64,000 bases of DNA, taken from positions 62,001 through 126,000 of the forward strand of contig DATELQ010000037.1 of assembly GCA_035276475.1 (NCBI GenBank), read 5' to 3'. Positions 16,166-28,100 of the stretch are shown here, one piece after another. Origin of the DNA: DATDFB01 sp035276475 (GTDB lineage: Bacteria > Acidobacteriota > Thermoanaerobaculia > Gp7-AA8). The first letter of the stretch is position 1, and the number at the start of each line of letters is the position of its first letter. The notes under the pieces are model-generated. The model worked only from the letters and a program-made list of their open reading frames with translations, was not told where the DNA came from and ran no database searches. The position numbers and the translations under genes are program-made.

Positions 16166-19100
16166 ATGGCGCGATCCCTCGCGGCAGCCCTATTCGCTGC
16201 CGTCGCATGCCTCATCACCGCGGCCGCCTACGGCCAGGTCGACCTCGCCGTCTCCTCCGTCTCCGCCTCCCCCGCCGCCATCACCCTCAACACCGGCGAC
16301 GTCCAATACTTCGTCTCCACCTACAACTTCAGCGGCTCCAGCGCCACCAACGCATCGCTCACTGCGTCGCTCCCCGCCGGCTCGACCTTCGTCTCCGCCA
16401 ACACGACCGGCGGCGGCTCCTGCTCGAACACCGTCAGCACCGTCACCTGCAGCTGGGCGACCTACGCCTCCGGCCTCAGTGCCACGACCACCATCACCGT
16501 CACCCCCGGCGCGGCCGGCGCAAACACGCTGAGCGCGACGATTGGCGCGAACGAGAGCGATCCCGTCCCCGCCAACAACAGCGGCAGCGCCTCGGCGACG
16601 GTCAACGCCCAGATCGACCTCTCCGTCGTCTCCGTTACCGCGTCGCCCACCAACATCACCCTCGGCACCGGCAACGTGCAGTACTTCGTCTCCCTCTACA
16701 ACTACTCGAGCTCGAAGGCCACGAATGCCGTCGTGACCGCGAACCTCCCGGCGTCGTCGACGTTCGTCTCCGCGACGGCGACGGGCGGCGGCACCTGCGG
16801 CCAATCCGCCGGCGTCGTCACCTGCAACTGGCCCGACTACTTCTCCGGCTCCAGCTTCACCGTGATCATCACCGTGACTCCGGGTGCGGCCGGCTCCAAC
16901 ACACTGAGCGCATCGATCGCCGCCGACCAGGGCGACCCCGTCCCCGCGAACAACAGCGGCAACGCTTCGTGCACGGTGAACGATCAGATCGACCTCTCCG
17001 TCGTCTCCGTCACCGCCTCCCCGACCAACATCACCCTCGGCACCGGCAACGTGCAGTACTTCGTCTCCCTCTACAACTACTCGACGTCGAAGGCCACGAA
17101 TGCGGTGATGACGGCGAGCCTCCCGGCGTCGTCGACGTTCGTTTCCGCCACGGCGACGGGCGGCGGCACCTGCGGCCAATCCGCCGGCGTCGTGACGTGC
17201 AGCTGGCCCGACTACTTCTCCGGCTCCAGCTTCACCGTGACCATCACGGTGACTCCGGGCGCCGCCGGCGCGAACACGCTCAGCGCCTCCGTCACCGCCG
17301 ACCAACCCGATCCCACGCCCGCGAACAACGGCGGCAGCACGTCGGTGACGGTCAACAGCCAGATCGACCTTTCCGTCGTCTCCGTCACCGCCTCGCCAAC
17401 AGCATTCACCCTCGGCACCGGCAACGTCCAGTACTTCGTCTCCCTCTACAACTACTCGACCTCGAAGGCGACGAACGCGGTGATGACGGCGAACCTCCCG
17501 GCGTCGTCGACCTACGTCTCCGCCACGGCGACCGGCGGCGGCACCTGCGGCCAATCCGCCGGCGTCGTGACATGCAGCTGGCCCGATTACTTCTCCGGCT
17601 CGAGCTTCAACGTGACGATCACCGTGACGCCGGGCGCGGCAGGCTCCAACACGCTGAGCGCGAGCATCGCCGCCGAACAGACCGACCCCATCCCCGCCAA
17701 CAACAGCGGCAGCGCCATCGTCACGGTGAACGACCAGATCGACCTCGCCGTCGTCTCCGTCAGCGCCTCGCCGACGAACATCACGTTGGGTACCGGCAAC
17801 GTGCAGTACTTCGTGAGTCTCTACAACTACTCGACGTCGAAAGCGACGAACGCCGTCATGACGGCGAACCTCCCGGCGTCGTCGACCTACGTCTCCGCCA
17901 CAGCGACCGGCGGCGGCACCTGCGGCCAATCCGCCGGCGTCGTGACGTGCAACTGGCCCGACTACTTCTCCGGCTCCAGCTTCAGCGTGATCATCACCGT
18001 GACGCCCGGCGCCGCCGGCGCGAACACGCTCAGCGCCTCCATCGCCGCCGACCAGGCCGATCCCGTCCCCGCCAACAACAGCGGCAGCACCGCCGTCACG
18101 GTGAACGATCAGATCGACCTCTCCGTCATCTCCGTCACCGCCTCGCCCACGACCATCACCCTGGGCGGTGGCAACGTGCAGTTCTTCGTCAACCTCTACA
18201 ACTACTCGAGCTCGAAGGCCACGAACGCGGCGATGACGGCGAGCCTCCCGGCATCCTCGGCATTCGTCTCGGCGACGGCGACCGGCGGCGGCACGTGCAG
18301 CCAATCCGCCGGCGTCGTCACCTGCAACTGGACCGACTACTTCTCCGGCAACAGCAACACTGCCACCATCACCATCACCCCCGGCGCCGCCGGCGCGAAC
18401 ACGCTCAGCGCAAGCATCGCCGCCGATCAAGCCGACCCCACGCCCGCGAACAACAGCGGCAGCACCGCCGTCACCGTCAACCCCAGCTCCGCCCCCGTCA
18501 TCACCAGCTTCGCCCCAGCGTCCGGCCCCACCGGTACCGGCGTCACGCTCACCGGCTCCAACTTCACCGGCGCGACGGCAGTGAAGTTCTTCAACAACGT
18601 CACGGCGTCCTTTACGGTCGTCAACGACACCACCATCACCACCACCGTCCCCGCCGGCGCCACCACCGGCGCGATCTCCGCGACGAACGCCATCGGCACC
18701 GGCTCCAGCGCGACGAACTTCACCGTCGTCCCCGCGCCGTCGATCGCCTCGTTCTCACCCACGAACGCGGGCATCGGCGTCTCCGTCGTCATCACCGGCA
18801 ACGCCTTCACCGGCGCGACCGCCGTGACGTTCAACGGCACCAGCGCCAGCTACACGGTCGACAGTGCCACCCAGATCACCGCCGTCGTCCCCAGCGGCGC
18901 CACCTCCGGCCCGATCGCCATCACGACCTCCGCGGGCACCGGCACGAGCGCCTCCAACTTCACCGTCAACGCGCCGACGACGATCACCGCCGTCGCCTCC
19001 GGACTGTGGAGCAGCGGCACGACCTGGAGCGGCGGCGTCCCCCCCGGCACGTTAGACACCGCCGTCATCAACGCCGCCGTCGTCGTGGCCGTCTCCTCCA

Positions 19101-22100
19101 ATGCCACCGTCGCCAACCTCACGCTCAGCAACGGCACGCTCAAGGGCCTCGCGAATCTGACCGTCACCGGCACGATGAACTGGAGCGGCGACTCCACGCT
19201 CCAGGAGAGCGGCAGCATCACCATTCCGGTCGGCGCCACGCTCAACATCAGCGGCAGCGGCACCCGCTTCCTCGACGTCCGCACGATCCACAACGCCGGC
19301 ACCATCAACTGGAGCGGCGCCAACATCAGCGAGTACAACAACGCCCTCATCGACAACCAGAGCGGCGCCCTCTTCCTCGCCTCCGGCGACAACTTCATCT
19401 ACAACCACTGCGGCTGCAGCGCCCCGCAGACCATCAGCAACAACGGCACGTTCCGCAAGCAGGGCACCGGCGGCACGACCCAGATCTTCCAGTCCTTCAG
19501 CAGCCTCGCGGCCGGCAGCGTCGACATCCAGTCCGGCACCGTGGTCTTCAACAGCGGCACGATCGCGGGCGCGATCAACGTCGCCTCCGGCGCGACGCTT
19601 TCGGTTCCCAGCGGTGCCTCCACCGCCATCAACAGTACGGTTTTCCTCGGCAACGGCACGCTCTCCGTCAGCGGCGGGACACTGAGCGTCGGCGGCAATC
19701 TGAGCATCCAGGCCATGACCTTCAGCGGCGGCTTCGTGACCGGCGCGGGCGACCTCTCCACCACCGCGAGCGGCGCGATCACTTGGTCCGCCGACTCGAC
19801 GTTCACCGGCTCCGGCAGCGTCACGATTCCCGCCGGCGGCCAGCTCAACATCACCGGAAGCGGCACGCGCTTCATCGACGGCCGTACCCTCCACAACGCC
19901 GGCACGATCAACTGGGGCGGCGCCGACATCTCCGCCTACAACGCCTCGCTCGTCGACAACCAAACCGGCGGCCTCATCGCCATCTCCGCCGACAAGACCT
20001 GGTACAACCACTGCGGCTGCACCGCCGCCCAGACGACCGTCAACAACGGCACGATCCGCAAGACCGGCGGCAGCGGCACCAGCACGATCCAGAACGCCCT
20101 GACCAGCAGCGCCTCCGGCGCCGTCGACATCCAGAGCGGCACGCTCACCTTCCGCAACGCCAGCGTCTCCTCTCCCATCAGCGAGTCCGGCACCGGCACC
20201 CTCGCCCTCGACGGCTCCACCAGCCTCACGCTCAACGGCATCACCCAGACCGGCGCGAACGGCATCGTCCAAAACGGCGGCACATTGACCGTGACCGGCA
20301 ACGTCGTCGTCGCTAACTACACGATCAGCAACGGCTTCCTCACCGGCAGCGGCGACCTCAAGCCCTCCGCCGGCGGCGCCGTCAACTGGACCGGCAACTC
20401 CAACTTCATCGGCAGCGCAGGCACCGGCAGCGTCACCATTCCCGCCGGCACCACGCTCAACATCACCGGCACCGGCACCCGCTTCCTCGACGGCCGCACC
20501 CTCCACGTCGCCGGCACGTTCAACTGGGGCACCGCCGACCTGTCCGCCTACGACAACTCCCTCGTCGACATCCAGACCGGCGGCATCCTCGCCATCCAGG
20601 GCGATCAGCTCTGGTACAACCACTGCGGCTGCACCGCCGCCCAGACCACCACGAACAACGGCACGATCCGCAAGCTGGGGACGAGCGGCACGACCACGAT
20701 CAACAACGCGCTGACCAGCGCCGCCGCCGCGTCGATCGACATCCAGAGCGGCACTCTCATCCTCCGCAACGCGACGGTGTCGAGCCCAATCACCGAGACC
20801 GGCACGGGCGTCCTCTCCGTCGACGCCTCCACGAGCCTCACGCTCAACGCCGTCACCCAAACCGGCGCGAACGGCATCGTCCAAACCGGCGGCACGCTCA
20901 CCGTCACCGGCACCGTCAACGTCGACAACTACACCATCAGCGCCGGCACGCTCACGGGCAGCGGTGACCTCAAGCCCACCGTCGGCGCCGCCGTGAACTG
21001 GACCGGCAACTCCACCTTCACGGGCAGTGGCAGCGTCACCATCCAAGCCGGCGCGGCCCTCAACATCAGCGGCACCGGCACCCGCTTCCTCGACGGCCGG
21101 ACCATCCACAACGGCGGCACGCTCACCTGGAGCGGCGCCGACATCAGCGCCTACGACGCGTCCCTGATCGACAACCAGAGCGGCGCCCTCTGGCTCATCC
21201 AGACCGACAACCAGATCTACAACCACTGCGGCTGCACCGCCGCACAGACGACCGTCAACAACGGCACCATCCGCAAGCAGACGACGAGCGGCACGACCAC
21301 GATCAACAACTCCCTCTCCAGCGCCGCCGCCGCCGCGATCGACATCCAGAGCGGCACGCTCCTCCTCCGCAACGCCACGGTCGCGTCGCCCGTCACCGAG
21401 TCGGGCAGCGCCACGCTGTTGGTCGACGGCTCCACCAACCTCACGCTCAGCGCCACCAGCGTCACCGGCGCCAGCGGCGTCGTCCAAACCGGCGGCACGC
21501 TCAACATCAGCGGCACGGTGAATGTCGACAAGTACGCCCTCAGCGCCGGCACCCTCGCCGGCAACGGCACGCTCCAGCTCACGGCCGGCGGGACGCTCAG
21601 CTGGAGCGGCGACTCCACGTGGTTGGGCAGCGGCGGCGGCAGCGTCTCGATTCCCACCGGCGCCTTCCTCAACATCAGCGGCACCGGCACGCGCTTTCTC
21701 GACGGCCGCGTCCTCCACAACGCCGGCACTCTCACCTGGAGCGGCGCGAACATCAGTTCCTACAACGCGGCGCTCATCGACAACACCGGCCTCCTCGACA
21801 TCGTCGGCGACGGAACCGTCTACAACCACTGTGGCTGCACCGCCGCGCAGACGACGACGAACAGCGGCACGCTGCGCAAAGAGACCGCCACCGGCACGAC
21901 CTCGTGGACCCTCCCCTTCAGCAACAGCGGCACGATCGACGCCGAGAGCGGAACCCTCGCCTTCGGCGGCGCGCTCGCGCTCACGAACGTCACGCAATTC
22001 GGCATCGGATCCGCCGCGACCTACGGCCGCATCATCGCCGGCGGCGCCGTCTCCCTAGGGGGCACGCTCACCGCGGCGCCGACGAACGGCTTCGTCCCGC

Positions 22101-25100
22101 AGGGCGGCGACGTCTACACCATCATCACCGGCGGCTCCGTCTCCGGCAGCTTTGCGACGAAGAACCTCTCCTTCGGCGCCGGCCGCTCCTTCGGCGACAA
22201 CACCACCGCCACCACCGTCAAGCTCACCGCCAGCGGCCCGTCGATCACGACCGTCAACCCGAACCACGGCCCCACCGCCGGCGGCACCGCGGTCGCGATC
22301 GCCGGCAGCGGCTTCGCCGCCGGCGGGAGCTTCGCCGTCACGTTCGGCGGCACCGCCGCGACGTGCAGCGTGACGAGCGCGACGCAGATCGACTGCACCG
22401 CCCCGTCGCACCCCGCCGGCACCGTCGACGTCGTCGTCACCAACGGCGACGGCCAGCCCACCACCAAGACCTCCGCCTACACCTTCGACACCTCGCCCAC
22501 CTTCGGCTTCGCCCGCCCAGCGAGCGGCGGAATCGCCGGCGGCAGCGCCGTTGTCATCGGCGGCACGAACCTCGACACATTGACCTCCGTCACCTTCGGC
22601 GGCGCGGCCGCGACGATCGTCTACAGCAGCGCCACGGAGATCACCGTCACCGCTCCCGCGCACGCCGCCGGCGCCGTCAACATCGTCCTCACCAACGCCA
22701 TCGGCACCGCCACCGCGGCGAACGCCTTCACCTACGTCGACAACGACGACGCCGCGCGCGACTTCTCCGTCGCCGTCAACCCCTCGCCGCGCTGGAGCTA
22801 CGGCAGCGAGCCGTTCCGCGGCGGCACCTTCACGCTCTTCACCGGCCCGGGACGCAATGGGCCGGGAATGGATTCGTGGCCGAACAACGGCTCCCTCCCC
22901 ATCGTCCAGCACAACCCCACCGGCTCCACCATCCAGCAGGCCACCAACTTTACCCCCTCGGGGAAGATGATTCTCCATCCGGGCTCCGCCGGCGAGAACG
23001 CCGTCGTCCGCTGGACCGCGCCCGCCAACGCCGCCTACCGCATCGCCGGTAACTTCGTCGGATACGACTCGTCGTACCCGACCACCACCGACGTCGCCGT
23101 CCTCCACAACAACAACGCCGGCGCGCCGCTCTTCACCGGCAACATCGCCTCCGACAACGTCCCCCTGACCTTCTCCGTCGACGTCAACGCCAACGCCGGC
23201 GACACCGTGGAGTTCACCGTCGGCTTCGGCTCCAACGGCAACTTCAGCGGCGACGCCACCGGCCTCGACGCCCTCGTCACCACCCTCACCGGCCCCGCCG
23301 TCACCGTGACGGGCGTCGCCCCGCCGAGCGGCTTGGCTGGGACGAGCGTCACCATCAGCGGCACCAACTTCCACAGCGGCGCGGCCGTCACCTTCGGCGG
23401 CGTCGCCGCCACGGGCATCACCGTCGTCGACCCCAACACGATTCAATGCACGACGCCCGCGCACGCGCCCGGCGCCGTCGACGTCGTCGTCACCCATCCC
23501 GACTCCGCCGCCGCCACGCTGACGAACGGCTTCACCTACACCTCGCCGACCGTCGATCTCGCCGTGACTCCTGCCGCCACGCCGCCGAGCGTCGCCGTCG
23601 GCGGCACCATCACGTTCACCACGACGGTAAAGAACAACGGCACCGGCGGCGCCACCGGCGTGTCGCTGACGCAGAGCGTCCCCGCGAACCTGACGCTCGC
23701 CACCGGCCCGACGCCCTCCCAAGGCACTTGCAGCGGTACGACGACGATCACCTGCACCCTCGGCGCGCTCGCCTCAACGGCATCCGCAACCGTGACGTTC
23801 ACCGCCACCGCCACCGCCGGCGGCACCGCCATCACGACGGCCTCCGCCACCGCCAACGAGTCCGACACCAACGCGACGGACAACACGAACCAGGCCGCCT
23901 CCGCCGCCGTGACGTCGACGACCATCATCGTCCGCACGAACGCCGACAGCGGCACCGGCTCGCTCCGCCAAGCCATCCTCGACGCCGACAGCGGCGTCTG
24001 CGGCCCGAACTGCATCATCGGCTTCAACGTCCCCGCCGGCCAGGAGACGATCTCGATCTCCACCTCCCTCCCGTCCCTCACCGGCATGGGCATCTTCGTC
24101 GACGGCCAATCCCAGCCGACCTACCCCGGCACGCGCATCACCATCGACGGCGCGAACGACACGCAGACCAACCCGGTCCTAGAACTCAACGGACAGAATC
24201 ACTACGTGCGCGGCATGGCCATCGTGCGCGGCCACGTCGAGGGGGTGCGCGTCACCGGCGGCGGCAGCCACCAGCTCATCGACGTCTGGGTCGGCACCGC
24301 CGACGGCAACACCGCCGCCGGCAACTTCGACGGCGTCGTCATCGATTCCGGCGGCAACATCATCAGCAACGACGTGATCTCCGGCAATAACGGCTCCGGC
24401 GTCGTCGTCAAAGGCTCCTTCAGCAACGCCGCGATCGTCGGCAACAAGATCGGCACCAACGCCGCCGGCACAGCCGCGCTGCCAAATCACACCGACGGCA
24501 TCCAGTTCATCCTCGGCGCGCACGGCAGCTCCGCCGGCGGCAACGTGATCTCCGGCAACACCAACTCCGGCGTCTACGTCAACGGCGCGCCCGGCATCGC
24601 CAACGTCATCAACGTGAGCGGCAACAAGATCGGCACGAACGCCGCCGGCACCGCCGCAATCCCCAACGGCGCCGGCGTCACCCTCACCAACACGACCGGG
24701 AGCATCGTCTCCAACAACCTCCTCTCCGGCAACACCAACGCCGGCCTCGTGGTCGGTTCCGGCGCCACGAACACCACCATCCAAGGGAACCTCATCGGCA
24801 CCGACCTCTCGAATACCGGCGCCATCCCCAACGGCAAGGGCATCGACATCCAGTCCGGCGCCAGCGGCGCGCACATCGACTCCGCGAACACGATCGCTTA
24901 CAACGGCGCCCAAGGCATCAAGATCACCGGCGGCCCGACCGCCATCGTCATCGCCAACAACTCGATCCACGACAACGGCGCTCTCGGCATCGACTTGGGC
25001 GGCGACGGTCCGACCGCGAACGACCTCGGCGATGCCGACACGGGCGACAACAACCTCCAGAACTTCCCCGACTTTGTCGACGCGACGTTAGCTGGATCAA

Positions 25101-28100
25101 CATTGACGGTTCACGTCAATGTTGATTCGTCCGCAGTCGCCAGCACGCAGAGCCTCCGCGTGGAGCTCTTCAAGAACGGCGGCATCACCCCGCTCGGATC
25201 GCAGTGCTTCGCCGGCAACAGCATCACCAATGGCGCGATCACGATCACCGGCACGCCGCTCGTGGTCGGCGACAGCATCGTCGCCACCGCCACGAGCTTC
25301 ACCAACCCCTTCTGCCTCACCGCCAACGACGGCACCTCCGAGTTCTCCGCTCCGATCACCCTCGGTGCCTGCACGCCGCCCTCGGCCACGATCACGCCGA
25401 GCGGCCCGACGACGTTCTGCGCCGGCGGCAGCGTCACGCTCACCGCAGCTGCGGGCGCTGCCAGCTACCTCTGGTCGAACGGCGCGACGACGCAGTCGAT
25501 CAGCGTGAACGCCAGCGGCACGTTCAGCGTCACCGCCACGAGCGCCGGCGGCTGCTCCGCGACGTCGTCGCCCGTCACCGTCACCGTCAATTCCGCTCCG
25601 CCCACGCCGACGATCACGCCGGGCGGTCCGACGAACTTCTGCAGCGGCGGCAGCGTCACCTTGACCGCCAGCGCCGCCAGCTCCTGGCACTGGTCGACCG
25701 GCGCGACCACGCAGTCGATCGTCGTGACCAGCTCCGGCAGCTACAGCGTCACCGTTACCAACGGCAACGGCTGCAGCGCCACCAGCACGCCCGCCGCCGT
25801 CACAGTAAATGCGCCGCCGAATCCGACCATCACCCCGAGTGGCCCGACCACGTTCTGTAGCGGCGGCAGCGTCACCCTCACCGCCAGCGCCGCGACGTCG
25901 TGGCTCTGGTCGAACGGCGCCACCACGCAGTCGATCGCGGTGAGCGCCACCGGCAGCTACAGCGTCACCGCGAGCGACGCCGCCGGCTGCACCGCCACGA
26001 GCGCCCCGACCGTCGTCACCGTCAACCCGCCGCCCGTCGTCACGATCAGCGGCCCGTCGTCGATCTGCCCGAACGCCGGCTTCACCCTCGACGCCGGCGC
26101 CGGCTTCACGTCGTACGCATGGTCGACCGGCGCGACGACGCGGACGATCACCGTCTCCCAGACCGCAGCGACAACCTACAGCGTCACCGTGACGTCGATC
26201 TCCGGCTGCAGCGGCAGCGGCTCGAAGACGGTGTCGATGGGGAGCGGCGGCACGACAACGATCGCCGCGCCGGCCGCTGTCCCGGCGAACTCGATCGGCA
26301 ACCACGCCTCCGTCACCGCCGGCCCCGCCGGCACGACCTACGCGTGGACGATCAGCAATGGCAGCATCACCGCCGGCCAGGGCACGCCCTCGATCACCTT
26401 CGCTGCCGGCTCGAGCGGCACGCTCACCCTCGGCGTCACCGTCGACAACGCCGGCTGCCTCTCCACCGGCAGCGCGAACGTGTCCGTGAGCAGCCTCGCC
26501 GATCTATCGATCAGCATCGCCGGCCCCTCGTCCGTCAACGCCGGCGCGCCGCTCGCCTACGTCATCAGTGTCAGCAATCTCGGCCCCACGGCCGCGCAGA
26601 ACGTCGTCGTCGCCGACACCCTCCCGAACGGCGTCGTCTTCGGCAGCGCCACGGGTAACGGCTGGAACTGCGCCTCGCAAGGCAACCTCGTCGGCTGCAC
26701 CACGCCGGCGATCTCCGTCGGCAACGCCTCGTCGATCACCATCAACGCCACCGCGCCGTCGAGCGGGCCAGTCACGAACACGGTGACGATCTCCGCGAAC
26801 ACGCCCGATCCCAAGACGTCGAACAACAGCGCTTCCATCACCACGACGGTAAATGACAGCACGAACTGTTCGCACGCCCCCGCCACGCCCATGGCCCCCG
26901 CGAACAACTCGACGAGCAACACCTCGGCGATCACGTTCCAATGGACCGCCGCCGCCGGCGCAAGCGGCTACCGCCTCTTCGCCTCTACGAACGGCGCCCC
27001 ATTCGCGGACCTCGGCACTACGCAAGCCACCGCACTGCCGGTATCGCTGACGAACGGCACGATCGAGTGGTTCGTGCAGACCCTCTTCGACAACTGCCCG
27101 TCCATCGACTCGCCGCACTTCCTCTTCACCATCCCAAGACCGCAGAGCTGCCCGACCAATGCGTCGCAGCTGCAGTCGCCGGTCAACGCCACGCTCGACC
27201 ACTCGCCGGTCCGCTTCGACTGGAGCGCCGCCCCGAACGCCACTCAATACGAGCTCTGGCTCTCCCTCGACCACGCCGCCCCCGCCCTCCTCGGCGTCAC
27301 GAACGCGACGAGCCTCACCCGCCAAATCGCCGCCGGCGCGGCGGAGTGGTTCGTCGTGGCGCGCTACGACGCCTGCCCCGGCGTCGAGTCGGCGCACGCC
27401 TCGTTCATCCTCGCGCCCGACCCGAACTGCTCGACCAAGTCCGCAATGTTGATCGAGCCGGGCGACAACACCGTCGTCGACGGCCGTGTCGCCTTCCACT
27501 GGAGCGCCGTTCCGGGCGCGTCGCAGTACCAGCTCTTCGCCGGCGTGAACGGCGCGCCCCCCGCCCTCATCGCCTCGTCCAGCCAACTGAGACTCGAGCG
27601 CGACCTCGAGCCCGGCGCATGGCAGTGGTTCATCGTCGCCACGTTCGGCAGCGGCTGCAGCCCCACCCAGTCCGCCCCCGGCTTCTTCACCGTATTGCCC
27701 GCCCTCCCGCCCTGCGCCCCGCCCGCCACCCCCGTCGTGCGCGCGAGCGCCAACGCCTCGTCGAATAACGCCTACACCATCCGCTGGAACCGCGTCGGCA
27801 ACGCCGGCGCGTACGAGATCCAGGAGGGTGATGCGCAGCCCGAGGCGGTGAACGGGACGGAGAAGTCCTACACGCACGCCAACACCGGCAACGCGCCGCT
27901 CCTCTTCAACTACCGCGTCCGCGCCGTCGGCTCCTGCGACGCGAGCGTGAAGAGCGCGTTCTCATCGCCGATCGTCGTCGCCGTCCTGCCCACGCAGACC
28001 ACAAACGGTGCCACGCCGGCCGACGATCCGCAGCCCGTCGCCTACACCCTGAATATCCCCACGCAGGCCGGCCAACCCTTCACCGCCACAGCAAACCAGC

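Noticed and set aside
16235..18482. Regular repeat array considered as a CRISPR array
   Set aside because: Units are 375 bp, continuous in one reading frame and encode DUF11-type domains; there are no short repeats separated by unique spacers and no cas genes.
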